Assembly (NCBI RefSeq): GCF_963676685.1
Contig: NC_092348.1
Location: 25,829,386 to 25,893,385, forward strand
Direction: 5' to 3'
DNA: 64,000 bases
Origin: Mytilus edulis
Taxonomy: Eukaryota; Mollusca; Bivalvia; Mytilida; Mytilidae
Numbering within the stretch: the first letter of the stretch is position 1; every line of letters starts with the position of its first letter. The notes under the pieces were generated by a model. That model was not told where the DNA came from. It saw only the letters and a list, made by a program, of their open reading frames with translations, and did not search any database. Shown piece after piece: positions 1 through 11,412 of the stretch. A program made the translations under genes and the position numbers.

Positions 1-1214
1 CTTTGCTACTTCCTTTACATCGTACAAAATGTATTTAATGATGTAAATTCTTATAAATTCTGTGTTTACTACGTTTAAGAATCATGTTGGAAGCCAATTG
101 ATTTAAAGATTTCATACAAATGACATTATGTGTAATAGCAATGGAGAACCCGCACTTGCTGTCTTAACTTTTGAATGTGTTTATATCCACCATTTGGAAA
201 TTACTTTCTTTTTGCTCAGTTTGACATATTTGTTTTTAATAAAAATTATGTTCTGTGAACGTTTTCTTCAAACGTCAGTGTCTCCGCGGTTACTCTAGAA
301 ACTCTGGGAAATAAAATTAAGAAAATACTTTTGGTTTTATTGTATTTGTGCTATATTATGAGGGACAAATATTATATGGGAAAACAATTGCAAGCCGTAG
401 TTTCACAACTTCCCCAAAACCTCACTATCGTATACATTAAAAGGGATAGTAACATCGACATAAATTCATTTTACATAATGAATTTAAACTGGTTTTATGT
501 AATTTAAAAAATATAGGGAGAAATCCGATTGCGCCAATGCTACATTTGTGTCACTAGTATCAATCGCAGCAAAGGTAAAAACAAAATACGATTGAACCAA
601 TTTATTTTCAACCAATAAGCAATGGACCGGCATTTGCATTTCATTTGATTGATTTAAAGGTCATTTCGAGTTGGTTAATGAAACTTGTATTAAAGTATGC
701 AAAGAAACATTAAACTATTTCCAGTCAAACAAATAATTATAGAAAAGCCTGACAATTTTATTTCAGACACATAATGAATTTCTACGACTCAGTTCACCCC
801 TTGTATAGGTCTTGTGTTTTTCAATGGCAAATGTTTCCTTTTCTGAGTTATGCCGGCTTCATAATGATACTGTGCAGTTTAGTGTAAGAAGGGGCTTGGA
901 TATTTACGATAATGTCAAAAATTACAAAAAAAAACAATCATTGTTAATAGTGCTTATGAAATGCCTCTGTTTCATTATTAGTGCGTCTCGCGGTTGATGG
1001 AGTTTCAGTCTATATGGATAATGTAGACAAACATAGTTTTGACGTATCTGGTTAACATTTAATCATCTTAAACTTCTTCTCTTTTAACCGTTTTGTAATA
1101 TCTTGCAGCAATAGCTTCTAATTCTATGAATCATTCCTTTCAGTAGGTACAATATGTTGATAAGGATAATCATGTACGATGTAATAAGTACAGGTGAAAG
1201 TCACAATGTGTAAA

Positions 1215-1425
1215 AAGTTTTAACAATTACAGGTCAAAAGAGCCTTCGACACAGAGCCTTAGCTCACACCGAACAGCAAGCTATAAAGACCCCCAAAAAT
1301 TACTAGGAAAAACTAGAATTCAAACAGGAAAAACCAACGGTCTATACATAAAAAAAAACAATGAGAAACGAGAAAAACTTATCAAACACACCATCAAACG
1401 ACAACATATGTATATAGGCGCATGA
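1215..1425 (+). repeat. Dispersed repeat (GCCTTCGACACAGAGCCTT family)
   Basis: The stretch from the CAGGTCAAAAGAGCCTTCG region through AGCTCACACCGAACAGCAAG to the CATCAAACGACAAC region reads like a SINE-like interspersed repeat I associate with mussel genomes. It has no coding content. The family assignment is from memory of similar sequences and was not checked by search. Confidence 0.5.
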
Positions 1426-3769
1426 TTTATGACAGATGTATGAAAATGCATCGTATAAAAACGTTTTAAACCCACATTATTTTATGGGCTCGTTTAACTT
1501 AATGTTGTTGGGTTTTTTTGTTGTTGTTTTTTTTATCTCTTGTGAGTTTTATATTCACTTTATTTGTTTTTCTGCTTTAGCTATAAGTTTGTCTGTCTTG
1601 TTTTTTGTGTAAACTTAGTATTTTTTAAAGCCTAGAATAATGTCGTATATTACATGTAACGTCATATGCTATTTGTCGGTATATTTGATGCACCTATTGT
1701 TTGCTATTATCATATATTTTACTGTTTTTTGGTATTTTTATTTTGTTTTGTATTTACTTACTTACCGTTTACCCGTAGTGAATTCGACAATGAACAGTAG
1801 GGCAAAATGGCATGGACATTTGAGCGATGAAACGATTAACATTTAAGCGACAAAGTATAGGACATTTGAAATCCGAAATTGTAGGTCATTTGAGTGAGAG
1901 AAAATAAATAAACATAGGAAATTATAGCGAGAGAAAAAAAATAGTTTAATGAAGGAGAACCTCTTCAGTTCGTCATATATAACATGTTACCCCTGCTAAC
2001 CACGGAGCGGTGGAAAAAGGATTTCAGGAAGTATATAGTTAATAAGATGTGGAGTTTATAACGCAAAAAAAAAAATCTAAAAAGAAAACAAAACACTGTT
2101 ATAAAACATTTCATTTTATAAATATAAGAAATATGGAACAAAGAAATTTGCATATCTAATTAATTATAATAATAGACTTTATTGACAAGTATATATTAAC
2201 TCAGGACTACTCTCCTATTAACTAGCTAGTACCAGTGGAATAACTCGGTTGTTCAATAATATTGAATATATTCATTTTCAAAACGTAAACTTTTTCTTAC
2301 TTTTTGAAAATATTTTCTTAATTCATATAAAAGTATCACACGAAATTTCGATACGAACGACCTTTTTGGAAACCCAGGTAAGGTTAATATTCCGGCGCTA
2401 AAATATCATATGATGTCGGCACTCAAGTGACCCTATGTGCATTTTCCCGCTCAAATATTGCATGCCCGTTGAGTTATTGCATTATTCATTCCATTTATTT
2501 AGTATTCACTTACGATTTCTTACAAATGAAACGGCCTGCACAACAATAAACAACTCAATATGTAAAACTGAACCCAATAAAATAAAAAAAAAAGCGACAA
2601 AGTACAATCTTGAAATTCCTTTATTAGACAAATGTAACAAATTAGAGCAGTCATTTTTTTTATATTTGATAAATAATCAATATACGAATATACTTTTGAC
2701 AAATTCGATGTTTGTAGGAAATTGGTATACAAACTGATATTTGAAAAAAAATCCTTATTCTTAATTCAACCCAAAAACAGTTTGTTCGACTATGTATTTT
2801 CTTCTTCCATGCGTTTTCATTTTTATAGTCTGACAAATATACATTGTCCAGTCAAGTCCAGAGGTCTGCTATATGAAGCATGCAGTTTTGTAGATTCGCT
2901 AGACTGTGAACCACGTATAAATATGTAGAAAGCAGACTGGGTTTTCACTTTTGTTAAATAGTTTGCAATATACATTTGGTTAATAACTGTCGTAACATAC
3001 ATGTCAATTTTCCGTTGAGTAACATTCTGCTAGACGAAAACATTGAACTTAATGGTTTTTAAGTTATTGCAATCCAAATTTCACCTTTGACCATCAGTCA
3101 TAGGAAAAGCATAGATTTGGTGGAGTGTAGACCAGTGCATTAACATTACACTTTTCATTTTCCTAAACTTTTTCAAGTGTAAAAACAAAACAAAATACCA
3201 TATCGTTTCTAGCTCAAAATAGACTAAACCACTACTTTACCTTTAAATTCTCGACAAATCTCGTTACAATATTTCCCCCGACCCCCAATTTCCATTTTAT
3301 GCACATTCAGAAATAAATGAATTTGCCCTGTAGTTGAAAACTGTTGCTGCAACAGAGCTATTCGAATGTTAGAACGAGTGAAATCGACACCTCATTACGG
3401 TCACCATTGCGAATACGTTGACCGATATGATATGTCTGTGTCTCAACTGACTTGCAATATGTCTTCAAAGGATTAGATCTTTACATAAAAGATTACATGT
3501 CTAAACATGTGTATTTTTACCGATTGTGACCTATTTGGTTTACGATTACAACATTTTGAATGACTGTGAATTCACATGGCAGGTAGGGCATATAGAGCAT
3601 GATACGCTAAACTTGTCACCGCACTCGTCATCGATTTTGAGAGTTTAAGCTATTCCCCCATATATTTTTTTTAGTTACCTTGGTTTTAATTTTCATAATC
3701 AAATAAGCGAATTGACCATCGATAAACTACTGTTGGCTTAATTAGTCAAGTATTGTTGCTTTGCTCATT

Positions 3770-3870
3770 GTTAAAGGTAGTACGGTGATCTATAGTTGTT
3801 TTAAATTTCTGTACTACTTGGTCTCTTGTGAAGATATGTCTCATTGGCAATCATACCACATCTTTTTTTT
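3770..3870 (+). repeat. Dispersed mussel repeat tail
   Basis: A diverged copy of a repeat tail: GGTGATCTATAGTTG, then a spacer, then TCTCATTGGCAATCATACCA. A fuller copy lies at 28,640-28,895, and a duplicated tail motif lies at 13,555-13,615. Confidence 0.7.
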
Positions 3871-4317
3871 ATAAGAGATCTAAAACTGGTATTAGGTAAG
3901 CTAAAAAATAGTTGTGATGTAATGACGCTTTGAAATCGAACTCACGAAATTTGTCTCGATTCCACCTAAAATGATTAATTCAGCGAAATGAACTCCATAT
4001 CACATTGTATTAAATGAAGATATCTCATTTCTTTAAAATCTTTGTATGATAGAATTTCTAGAAAATCCAAATTGAAGGAGACATTTATTTCTCTTTCTTG
4101 GGCCTATACACGTATCCTATATACATTTATACATTTAAAACCTCTGTATCATATTAGTTTAATTTGTTATTTTTATATATCTTAAAAAATGAATGCTTTC
4201 AATATTTTTTTGATATTCAGATTCACTTCTACGAGTTTCACAAAAGTTCGAAATAACTCCCAATTAATAATATAGTTTGATTAACGCGACAATGCATAAA
4301 AAAGTAATATCATAAAA

Positions 4318-4400
4318 ATACTGAACTCCGAGTTAAATTCAAAACGGAAATTCCCTAATCAAATGGAAAAATCAAATGATAAAACACATCATATTTGTTT
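4318..4400 (+). repeat. Dispersed repeat, CTGAACTCCGAG family (partial)
   Basis: The segment holds ACTGAACTCCGAG, AAAACGGAAATTCCCTAATC and AAAACACATCA in the order seen in the fuller copies at 6,103 (+), 5,124 (-), 9,522 (-) and 18,085 (+). This copy is truncated. Confidence 0.65.
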
Positions 4401-4794
4401 TGTAAATATCAAATTGCTATCTTATCTTATCCAGCTCTTAGACGTAAAACAAGTAACCGAACTACAAGGATGCTAGTACATTGATTTGTACCTAGATTTA
4501 AGTACATATGCCGCTGTAATTATGATTATGCTTTATGCTTTATACCTTTATCTATGTTGAACGGAAAGTTATTGTTATATAGACACTTCAGTGGGCTGAA
4601 GTAGACTCGTTAATGAGGTGACCAATACAATAGCAGGCTTATGGATTTTCATTATACGATATAATAAATAAGCTGTATATTTTCAACGTATAGTTAATTA
4701 CCGAATAAAAACATAGATGAAAGAACATTAGTAGTAATCTAAAAACAGTAAATCAAGTACATGTACTGTAACAGGTTAGTTATTTTAACACTTT

Positions 4795-4945
4795 AAAGCA
4801 ATATTTTTGATGTTATTATTATTGTTATTGTTATTATTATTATTTTATTTATCTTATTTTATTTTTTTTCAATTATTATCTTATTATAATATTTGTTTTT
4901 AACTATTATTATTATTATTATTATTTTTATTTTTATTTTTATCGA
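4795..4945. repeat. TTA/TTTTA-rich simple repeat
   Basis: An imperfect (TTA)n and TTTTA-rich tract with interruptions. It is low-complexity sequence with no coding content. Confidence 0.85.
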
Positions 4946-5123
4946 TAAGTCACATTTTTGGGGGGGTTCTAATTGAGATTATGACACAGTGATGACTGCT
5001 GTATCCCTATTTTAAAATGTTTACCTATTAGTCTGTTTTGTTCACGCATCGTTGTAAATATAATGAAATTTGATGCGACTGCCATACAGATAAAGACAAC
5101 AGTAGTATACTGCTGTTCAAAGG

Positions 5124-5306
5124 TTTAGCGATATAAAACCAGGTTCAATCCACCATTTTCTACATTTAAAAATGCCTGTACCAAGTAAGGAATATGACAG
5201 TTGTCCATTCGTTTGATGTGTTTTATCATTTGATTTCGCAATTTAATTAGGGACTTTCCGTTTTGAATTTTCCTCGGGGTTCAGTATTTTTGTGATTTTA
5301 CTTTTT
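5124..5306 (-). repeat. Dispersed repeat, CTGAACTCCGAG family (minus)
   Basis: It reads on the plus strand as TTTAGCGATATAAAACCAGG, ATCCACCATTTTCTACAT, CATTCGTTTGATGTGTTTT and AGGGACTTTCCG. This is the reverse complement of the copy at 6,103-6,290. A second minus copy lies at 9,522-9,707. Confidence 0.7.
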
Positions 5307-6102
5307 ACTTTGTCCATATAAAAAAAACGAAATCAATAGCATATATACAATTTCCCCTCAAATGAAGGACATATTTACTCATTTATAAATTAAAGTCAGA
5401 ATAATAGTTATCCTATTTGTCCACTTGTATAAAAGAGACAGCAACAATGAAACAGATGACCGATATTCGAAAATTTGTTTGGTATTCGAACTAATTACTT
5501 AGTACTCGAATACTCGTTGGGTACCTTTTTTAGTTGATATCCTGAACTAAGACGAACGATGGTTTTAATTCCGTAGGAAAAAACAAAACACACCTATATA
5601 ATTTTTGAACTGCATCAAATAACATATTTGAGAGTTTAGCACATACAAAATATTCAAATGAAAATGGACAAAGAAGAACAATAAGAAACTTGTTTAAACA
5701 TTCAAAATTAACGGAACAACGGTCGATTATACCCACAGTGCGTTTCACCACAGAAAGGCTTCGACAATTACAAAGCATATTCTACTAAAAAACTTAGCAA
5801 ACATTTAGGACCTCTTAGTTCTTCCTAAATTTTAAGAAATAAACATTTAGATTCATGTATTATCATTGGAACAATGTAGCATTAACAGACCTCAACATTG
5901 TAAAAACAAGAAGATTTTCTTAAAATATAATCTGTCCCAAAACAATATTTATAGGAATGGAATAAGACTTCACAGATTACAAAAATGTCTAATTGTGGCA
6001 AGAGATACACGAGTGCTTGACGAGATGTTTATATTTCAGAATTCTTGAATTCTAAACGTTAATTAACTGCGATCCTTCTTTCATTGTAGCGAAAAAAGTA
6101 AA

Positions 6103-6290
6103 ATCACAAACACTGAACTCCAAGGAAAATTCTAAACAAAAAGTCATTAATCAATGGCAAAAAAACAAAAGCTCAAAAACATCAAACGAATGGATAACAG
6201 CTCTCATATTCTTGCTTGGTACAGGCATTCTCGTATGTAGAAAATGGTGGATTAATCCTGGTTTTGTAACTAAACCTCTCATTTGTATTT
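6103..6290 (+). repeat. Dispersed repeat, CTGAACTCCGAG family
   Basis: It contains CACTGAACTCCAAGGAAAAT, ACATCAAACGAATGGATAAC and TGTAGAAAATGGTGGATTAA in the same order as the other copies in this window. A diverged tail of the TCTCATTGGCAATCATACC repeat follows at about 6,640-6,780. Confidence 0.7.
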
Positions 6291-8418
6291 GTAATACATC
6301 GTTGATGTAGTAAGTTTATTCATGTTAACTACTAAGCAAATGTTTATATATTTCTAACACTAAAGTTTTGCTCCTTTAACAAATAGAAGGCATCGTTAAA
6401 TAATTTTTAAATCTTTGAAATGCAATGCTATTTAATTTTAACATGTTTAACCAATTGTTGTACAAAAATGTGTCCCTATAGAATACCTAAGCACCTTAAG
6501 GTTACTAAAGAATGAGGCCACTGACGACAAAAACCCACGGAACATCATAAGGCCACATAAGCAAAACAATGGCAAATAAATCCTACAAATCACTCACATT
6601 TCCTAAGACCACTGAACTAACATACTTCTGCCTTTTCGGTTGTTGTGTTGTCTATGTTGTGCTTATGGATGTTGCTTATTGTTGGTTGATGTATGGTGAC
6701 CTATTATATTTGTAAACTTCTATGTCATGTTGGTAGCGGGTGAAGACTTGTCTCATTTCGTGCATACCACAATATTCCATGCTTACCCTATCTTAACATT
6801 TTTGGTTCTTTGATGAGTTTTATGTTTTTACTTTTAGGTTATTCTCTCAATGACTTATCGTGTTATTCTTTCCATTAAAATTAAATTTCCCAAACAGTGG
6901 AGCATATTTTCTAGCAACATTAAGACATATTTCTGAACTGTAACACAAACCCTAAAAGAATGGTACAACTTTGATCGTGGAAAACGCTCAATTAAAAAAT
7001 ATTGATCAAGTGAGTGGGAAAGACAAAACAAATTCAAAATATTGGCATAAATATCAATGGTTTCGTCCTTTTTTGTTACAAATTACTAAATGCTAAGTCA
7101 TCAGAAATATTTTCTATTGTTTAGTTTCGCCTCTTTGATACTAAATGGTGTCATGTTTTAAAACTGAGTGCATTCCAAAAACACACTATAAAACGAAAAT
7201 TGACCGCAATTTTTATTAAAGTTGAAACGAATCAAAGTTGTCAACCTCAATGTCAGTAAACGAAATTTTGTATAACTTATTTTGAAATTTATCGTCGTCA
7301 AATTAATGGAGAGAAATACAAGAAGCTGTTTACAGTAGAACATAACATGGACGTATTATATTGACGACAACCGACAGTATAATATATTTAGTAACGATAA
7401 TGAGTTGTCTCTATCGCATTTCCAGAATCATTGTTTGATAAAAAAGAAGCATTAATTATTCTATAAATAATATGTGTTTGGTCTCAATTAAGAGTGTCTA
7501 CTCACACATTTGTCATTAGACGAGCACATGTACCAATCAATAATTTGATACACATAAATCGTTTGTTACCTAAAACTTCAAGGATTTATCAATTAATTGG
7601 GGAGAAAAACAGATATAACAGCATTCATATTGCCATATACAAGCAGTGATACGATCTCAATTAGATGACAGAAAAATACACGTATTTATTTCCAAAGAAT
7701 GTCTATAAAACGCGCGTACATACATCATGTAAGCACGGCCGACACTCGGCTAACCGAGAGTTTGGTCGGTTAATCTATATTGAGTATGCGGCTATATCGG
7801 CGGTTGGTCTGTTAATCGGGTTGGCTAAAGTCTGTTAATCATGTGTTATCGAGAAAATCATTGAAAGTTCAGCATGTTTCACTGTATAACTTTTTAAATA
7901 TATGTTAATCATAAAAAATATTCATGTCTAACAAAACGATTTAATGTACTGAATCCAGTGGTGTAATAATTATTTTTCTAGCTTCAATGTTCGATCTATA
8001 AAATGAAAAGGTGGGTTACTCATCAATAAATTTATACACATTTTACACACACAAACTGTACACAAAATGACACGTTGGTTGAATTTACGTGCATGCAATA
8101 TTTTAAACATCGAAAGAAGACAGGCATTATGTTTGTTTACCATACTGAAATCATTGTGTGAAAAATCTTCACGAAAATCTGTATTTTGGTGACATAAATC
8201 AATCTTTAATTAAAACCTGGTCTGTTAATGGGTCGGATGTATAAAACTCGGTCTGTTAATTGGTCTGTTAAGAGTTATGAATGGCAATAAAAGTATAATT
8301 TTATTGCTATATGGAATGTTATCGGATCAAATGGGTAGGCTCAAGACGAGCGGCTAAAATATACGGAAACAACACATGAGCAATGAAACATAAAATATAC
8401 GGAAACAACACATGAATT

Positions 8419-8565
8419 AGTGGCGGATCCAGGGGGGGTTCCGGGGGTTGGAACCCCCCTTTTTTTGCCGATCAATGCATTTGAATGGGAGCATATAATT
8501 GGACCCCCCCTTTTACTCTTGGTTGGGACCCCCCCCCCTTTTTTTAAATGGCTGGTTCCGCCACT
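8419..8565. mobile_element. Small palindromic-ended repeat (AGTGGCGGATCC family)
   Basis: The 147-bp segment starts AGTGGCGGA and ends TCCGCCACT, with a C-run/G-run interior and the core ATCAATGCATTTGAATGGGA. A diverged copy in the opposite orientation lies at 36,467-36,603, and a partial head lies at 38,208. It looks like a MITE nested in the 3.67-kb element. Confidence 0.7.
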
Positions 8566-9521
8566 GTGAACAATGAACAATTTAAACATTGGAAATAGAA
8601 AATTGATAAAAACGGTTTCAAAAAGTGTAATATTAAAGTAATGTTAATTTCATCCAAGAATGGTCGCATATGTCATGTGGATTCTGTTTAATTGTCATGC
8701 ATGACACCAACTTGTCATCTACATTGGTAACCAGTATATAAATCAGAGATAAACGTCGTAATGTAACTAAACATCAGTAAGTAAAATATATTGGGATGCT
8801 AAAATATAAATAGAGAAAGAATAATGAGTAAGATAAATAAAAGGTAAAAGGAAACAACGTCACGGAAGAAACGTGACATAACAATTTAAAGAATACAGAA
8901 ATAAACAACACCCCCAATCCGAACCTTCATGGTATACACGATAATCTGGATGGAGTAGCAGAATATAGAATAATAGATAAGGACAGTAGAGAGTGATGCA
9001 TTGCTAAAAAAGAGAGAAAAAATAATAATTGTTTAAGAATACACACATGAAACACCCCTGGGTGTTGAAACAGTAACGGATTGCGATGTACTCATATTGG
9101 TGACAAATGCTAGAAGTTTACATGCGGACAACTGCCGTTCTCCTCTACACTTATGAAGAAAGGAACTAAACGGAATAAATGTATAAAAACTAAAGATGAC
9201 CAAATGTAGCTGCATTCGCTCCTTTCCATGTACTTCTTGAGAATGACTAACATTGCCTATGTAAAATTTTAAAATCGTTTGTATGCACATTGAACGACAA
9301 ATTTATGTGACGTATAAAATTTTCTGATGTCAGACACTCAAATCAATGAATGTGTTCGTAGATAGTAGATGTTTTTGTGTTCTGTTAAATTGTTCCTTTT
9401 AAAATTGTTATACGATGGTGACTAATGTATCCATATTTTGACTATTTTATTTATTGTGTCTGTTTATTTAACGCCATCAATGTAAATATAACGGAATTTT
9501 ATGAGACTGTCATTTAAGTGA

Positions 9522-9707
9522 GAGGGTTAGCGCTATAGAACCAGGTTTAATCCACCATTTTCTACATTTGAAAATGCCTGTACCAAGTCAGAAATATGAC
9601 AGTTCCTGTCCATTCGTTTTTGATACGTTTTGTTATTTGATTTTGCCATGTGATTATGGACTTTCCGAATTGATTTTCCTCTAAGTTCAGTATTTTTGTG
9701 ATTTTAC
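9522..9707 (-). repeat. Dispersed repeat, CTGAACTCCGAG family (minus)
   Basis: It reads GGGTTAGCGCTATAGAACCA, ATCCACCATTTTCTACAT, GCCTGTACCAAGTCAG and TTCAGTATTTTTGTGATTTT. This matches the copy at 5,124-5,306 in the same orientation. It is nested inside the 3.67-kb TIR element. Confidence 0.7.
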
Positions 9708-10430
9708 TTTTTTTTGTAAACAACATATGATTAAGTAATAGAAATAACGAACCAATTGGAGGATGCTTACGAATAAGGATTTTTCGTCCAGTGACAAATA
9801 TCATGTGCATAAGAGAATGACAACACGTTATATGCACTGGACAGATTTATATTTATTTTACCGGTACCCTGTGTTGTATAAGAAAGACACTTTCAGTCGG
9901 ATTTGAGAACGTGCTACTTTGAACAGACACAAAAATTGAGGCTGATTGAAAACATTAATAATAAATTCATGCATATTCCAGCGGTCAATTTATATCACGC
10001 TATATTGAAGTGACACCCTTCAATAAAATGCAAAGAAAGTCAAAATATAAATGCTCTTACTAGTAAATCACAACTGAAATGAATGACAGACGGACATTTT
10101 TTACAAAACTTAATGAACAATTGCACTCAAGATATTTGAGGTTTGCATTGTAACGCAAATATAGGAAGAAATTTTTTTTTAAATGTGTGGCGCTAATTCG
10201 CTTCCGTAGGATACTGTTGCACCGTATTATCATTTTTTTATTACTTATTCTTAACTTTTTCTATGGGAAAATATAAAGGTAGCAAAAATAACTGTGGCTA
10301 AATAACTCTTAACTGACACAATTTCAATTGTCCAACCCATTAACAGACTTTATTCCCATAATTTTCACTAAAATGTGGTAATATTCACGTTATATTACAA
10401 TTATGAAATATTCACCAATGCAAAAGATTA

Positions 10431-11006
10431 GGTCCAGTAAGACCCCTTTTTGGCCCCAAAATATAGCAGGTTTACAAAATTGCTTAAGTGTAAACTTTTA
10501 GTTATTTATTTTTCAGTAGAAATTCAATGCTTCTGCTACATCAATATGGGCTGTTTTTGAAAATACAATGCACATATATCAGGTACTAGCACCATTAAGT
10601 CATGCTAAATTACTGAAATCTTCACAATTCTAGCATTTTAGTTAAATTTTACACTGTCTTCGTGTGAAACGAAAGTGGCCGCATTCGTGTTGATCCTTAA
10701 TATTAAAATGTAAGTTGTATTTTATGATAATACATAACATATATAAAGATTGAGGATGAACACGGATGCGGCCACTTCCATTTTTGACGAAAACCATCTG
10801 AAAAGTGACATTTTTCGGCATATTTGGTGATTTTTCGTATTTGAGCTTGAACCGGGTCGTTTTTCATGACAAATCAGATAAAATCTTTCACATAAACTAA
10901 TTAAATTTAAATGAAATAGACACTTAAGTGTTTAAAAAGTGGTCAAAATCTTTCGTTAGATGAACCTAAAATTTGAGGCCAAAATCGGTCCTTACCGGAC
11001 CTACTC
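10431..11006. repeat. Foldback repeat with stepped inverted arms
   Basis: AGGTCCAGTAAGACC near 10,431 is mirrored by GGTCCTTACCGGACCT near 10,990. TTGCTTAAGTGTAAAC is mirrored by CACTTAAGTGTTT. AGTGGCCGCATTCGTGTTGA at about 10,675 is mirrored by GAACACGGATGCGGCCACTT at about 10,755. The arms match in blocks separated by unmatched sequence, as in a foldback element inside the larger TIR element. Confidence 0.7.
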
Positions 11007-11412
11007 CTTTATTTTTTAGACCCAAAGTACTATTTTATGTCCTTTAAATGATATCTAAAATTGTTTGTTTCGACTTTTATTAAAAAATTCCTATGCGTAT
11101 AAGCATAAATACTACATACTTGCGCGACGCCTTTTAATTTTACTGAAAACTGCGTAGACTATGAAATGTTTTTACAAGTGGAAAATGTTCTATGATAGGT
11201 ATCATTTTGTCAGACACTTTTCTTTTTTTGATTTGGTTTTTATAATATGCCAAAAATCTGTATATTTGATACAGTTTAACATTAAATTGTGCGTTTTACT
11301 CTTAACAGACGTATAACCAACCCGATTAACAGACCAATCTCCCATATAGCCGCATACTCAATATAGATTAACCGACCAATCTCTCGGTTAGCCGAGTGTC
11401 GGCCGTGGTAAG

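Larger units (their letters stand above)
1..7728. other. Non-coding AT-rich DNA with dispersed mussel repeats
   Basis: No reading frame here resembles a protein family I know; the open frames are short and of low complexity. The recognisable content is dispersed repeats (listed separately at 1,215, 3,770, 4,318, 5,124 and 6,103) and a TTA/TTTTA simple repeat near 4,800-4,945. I see nothing else that can be supported in the remaining sequence. Confidence 0.6.
7734..11407. mobile_element. 3.67-kb non-autonomous TIR element with 5-bp TSD
   Basis: The left end starts CACGGCCGACACTCGGCTAA and the right end is its inverted copy. The inverted match runs for about 105 bp at roughly 90 percent, through GGTCGGTTAATCTATATTGA and TGAGTATGCGGCTATAT to GTCTGTTAATCGGGTTGG. 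The 5-mer GTAAG flanks it directly on both sides (7,729-7,733 and 11,408-11,412), as expected for a target-site duplication. GTCTGTTAAT motifs recur just inside the left end. No transposase-like frame is present, so it probably moves in trans. A 5-bp duplication with a CAC terminus would fit a Transib-like group, but I cannot assign the superfamily from ends alone. Two smaller repeats are nested inside (8,419 and 10,431). Confidence 0.85.
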
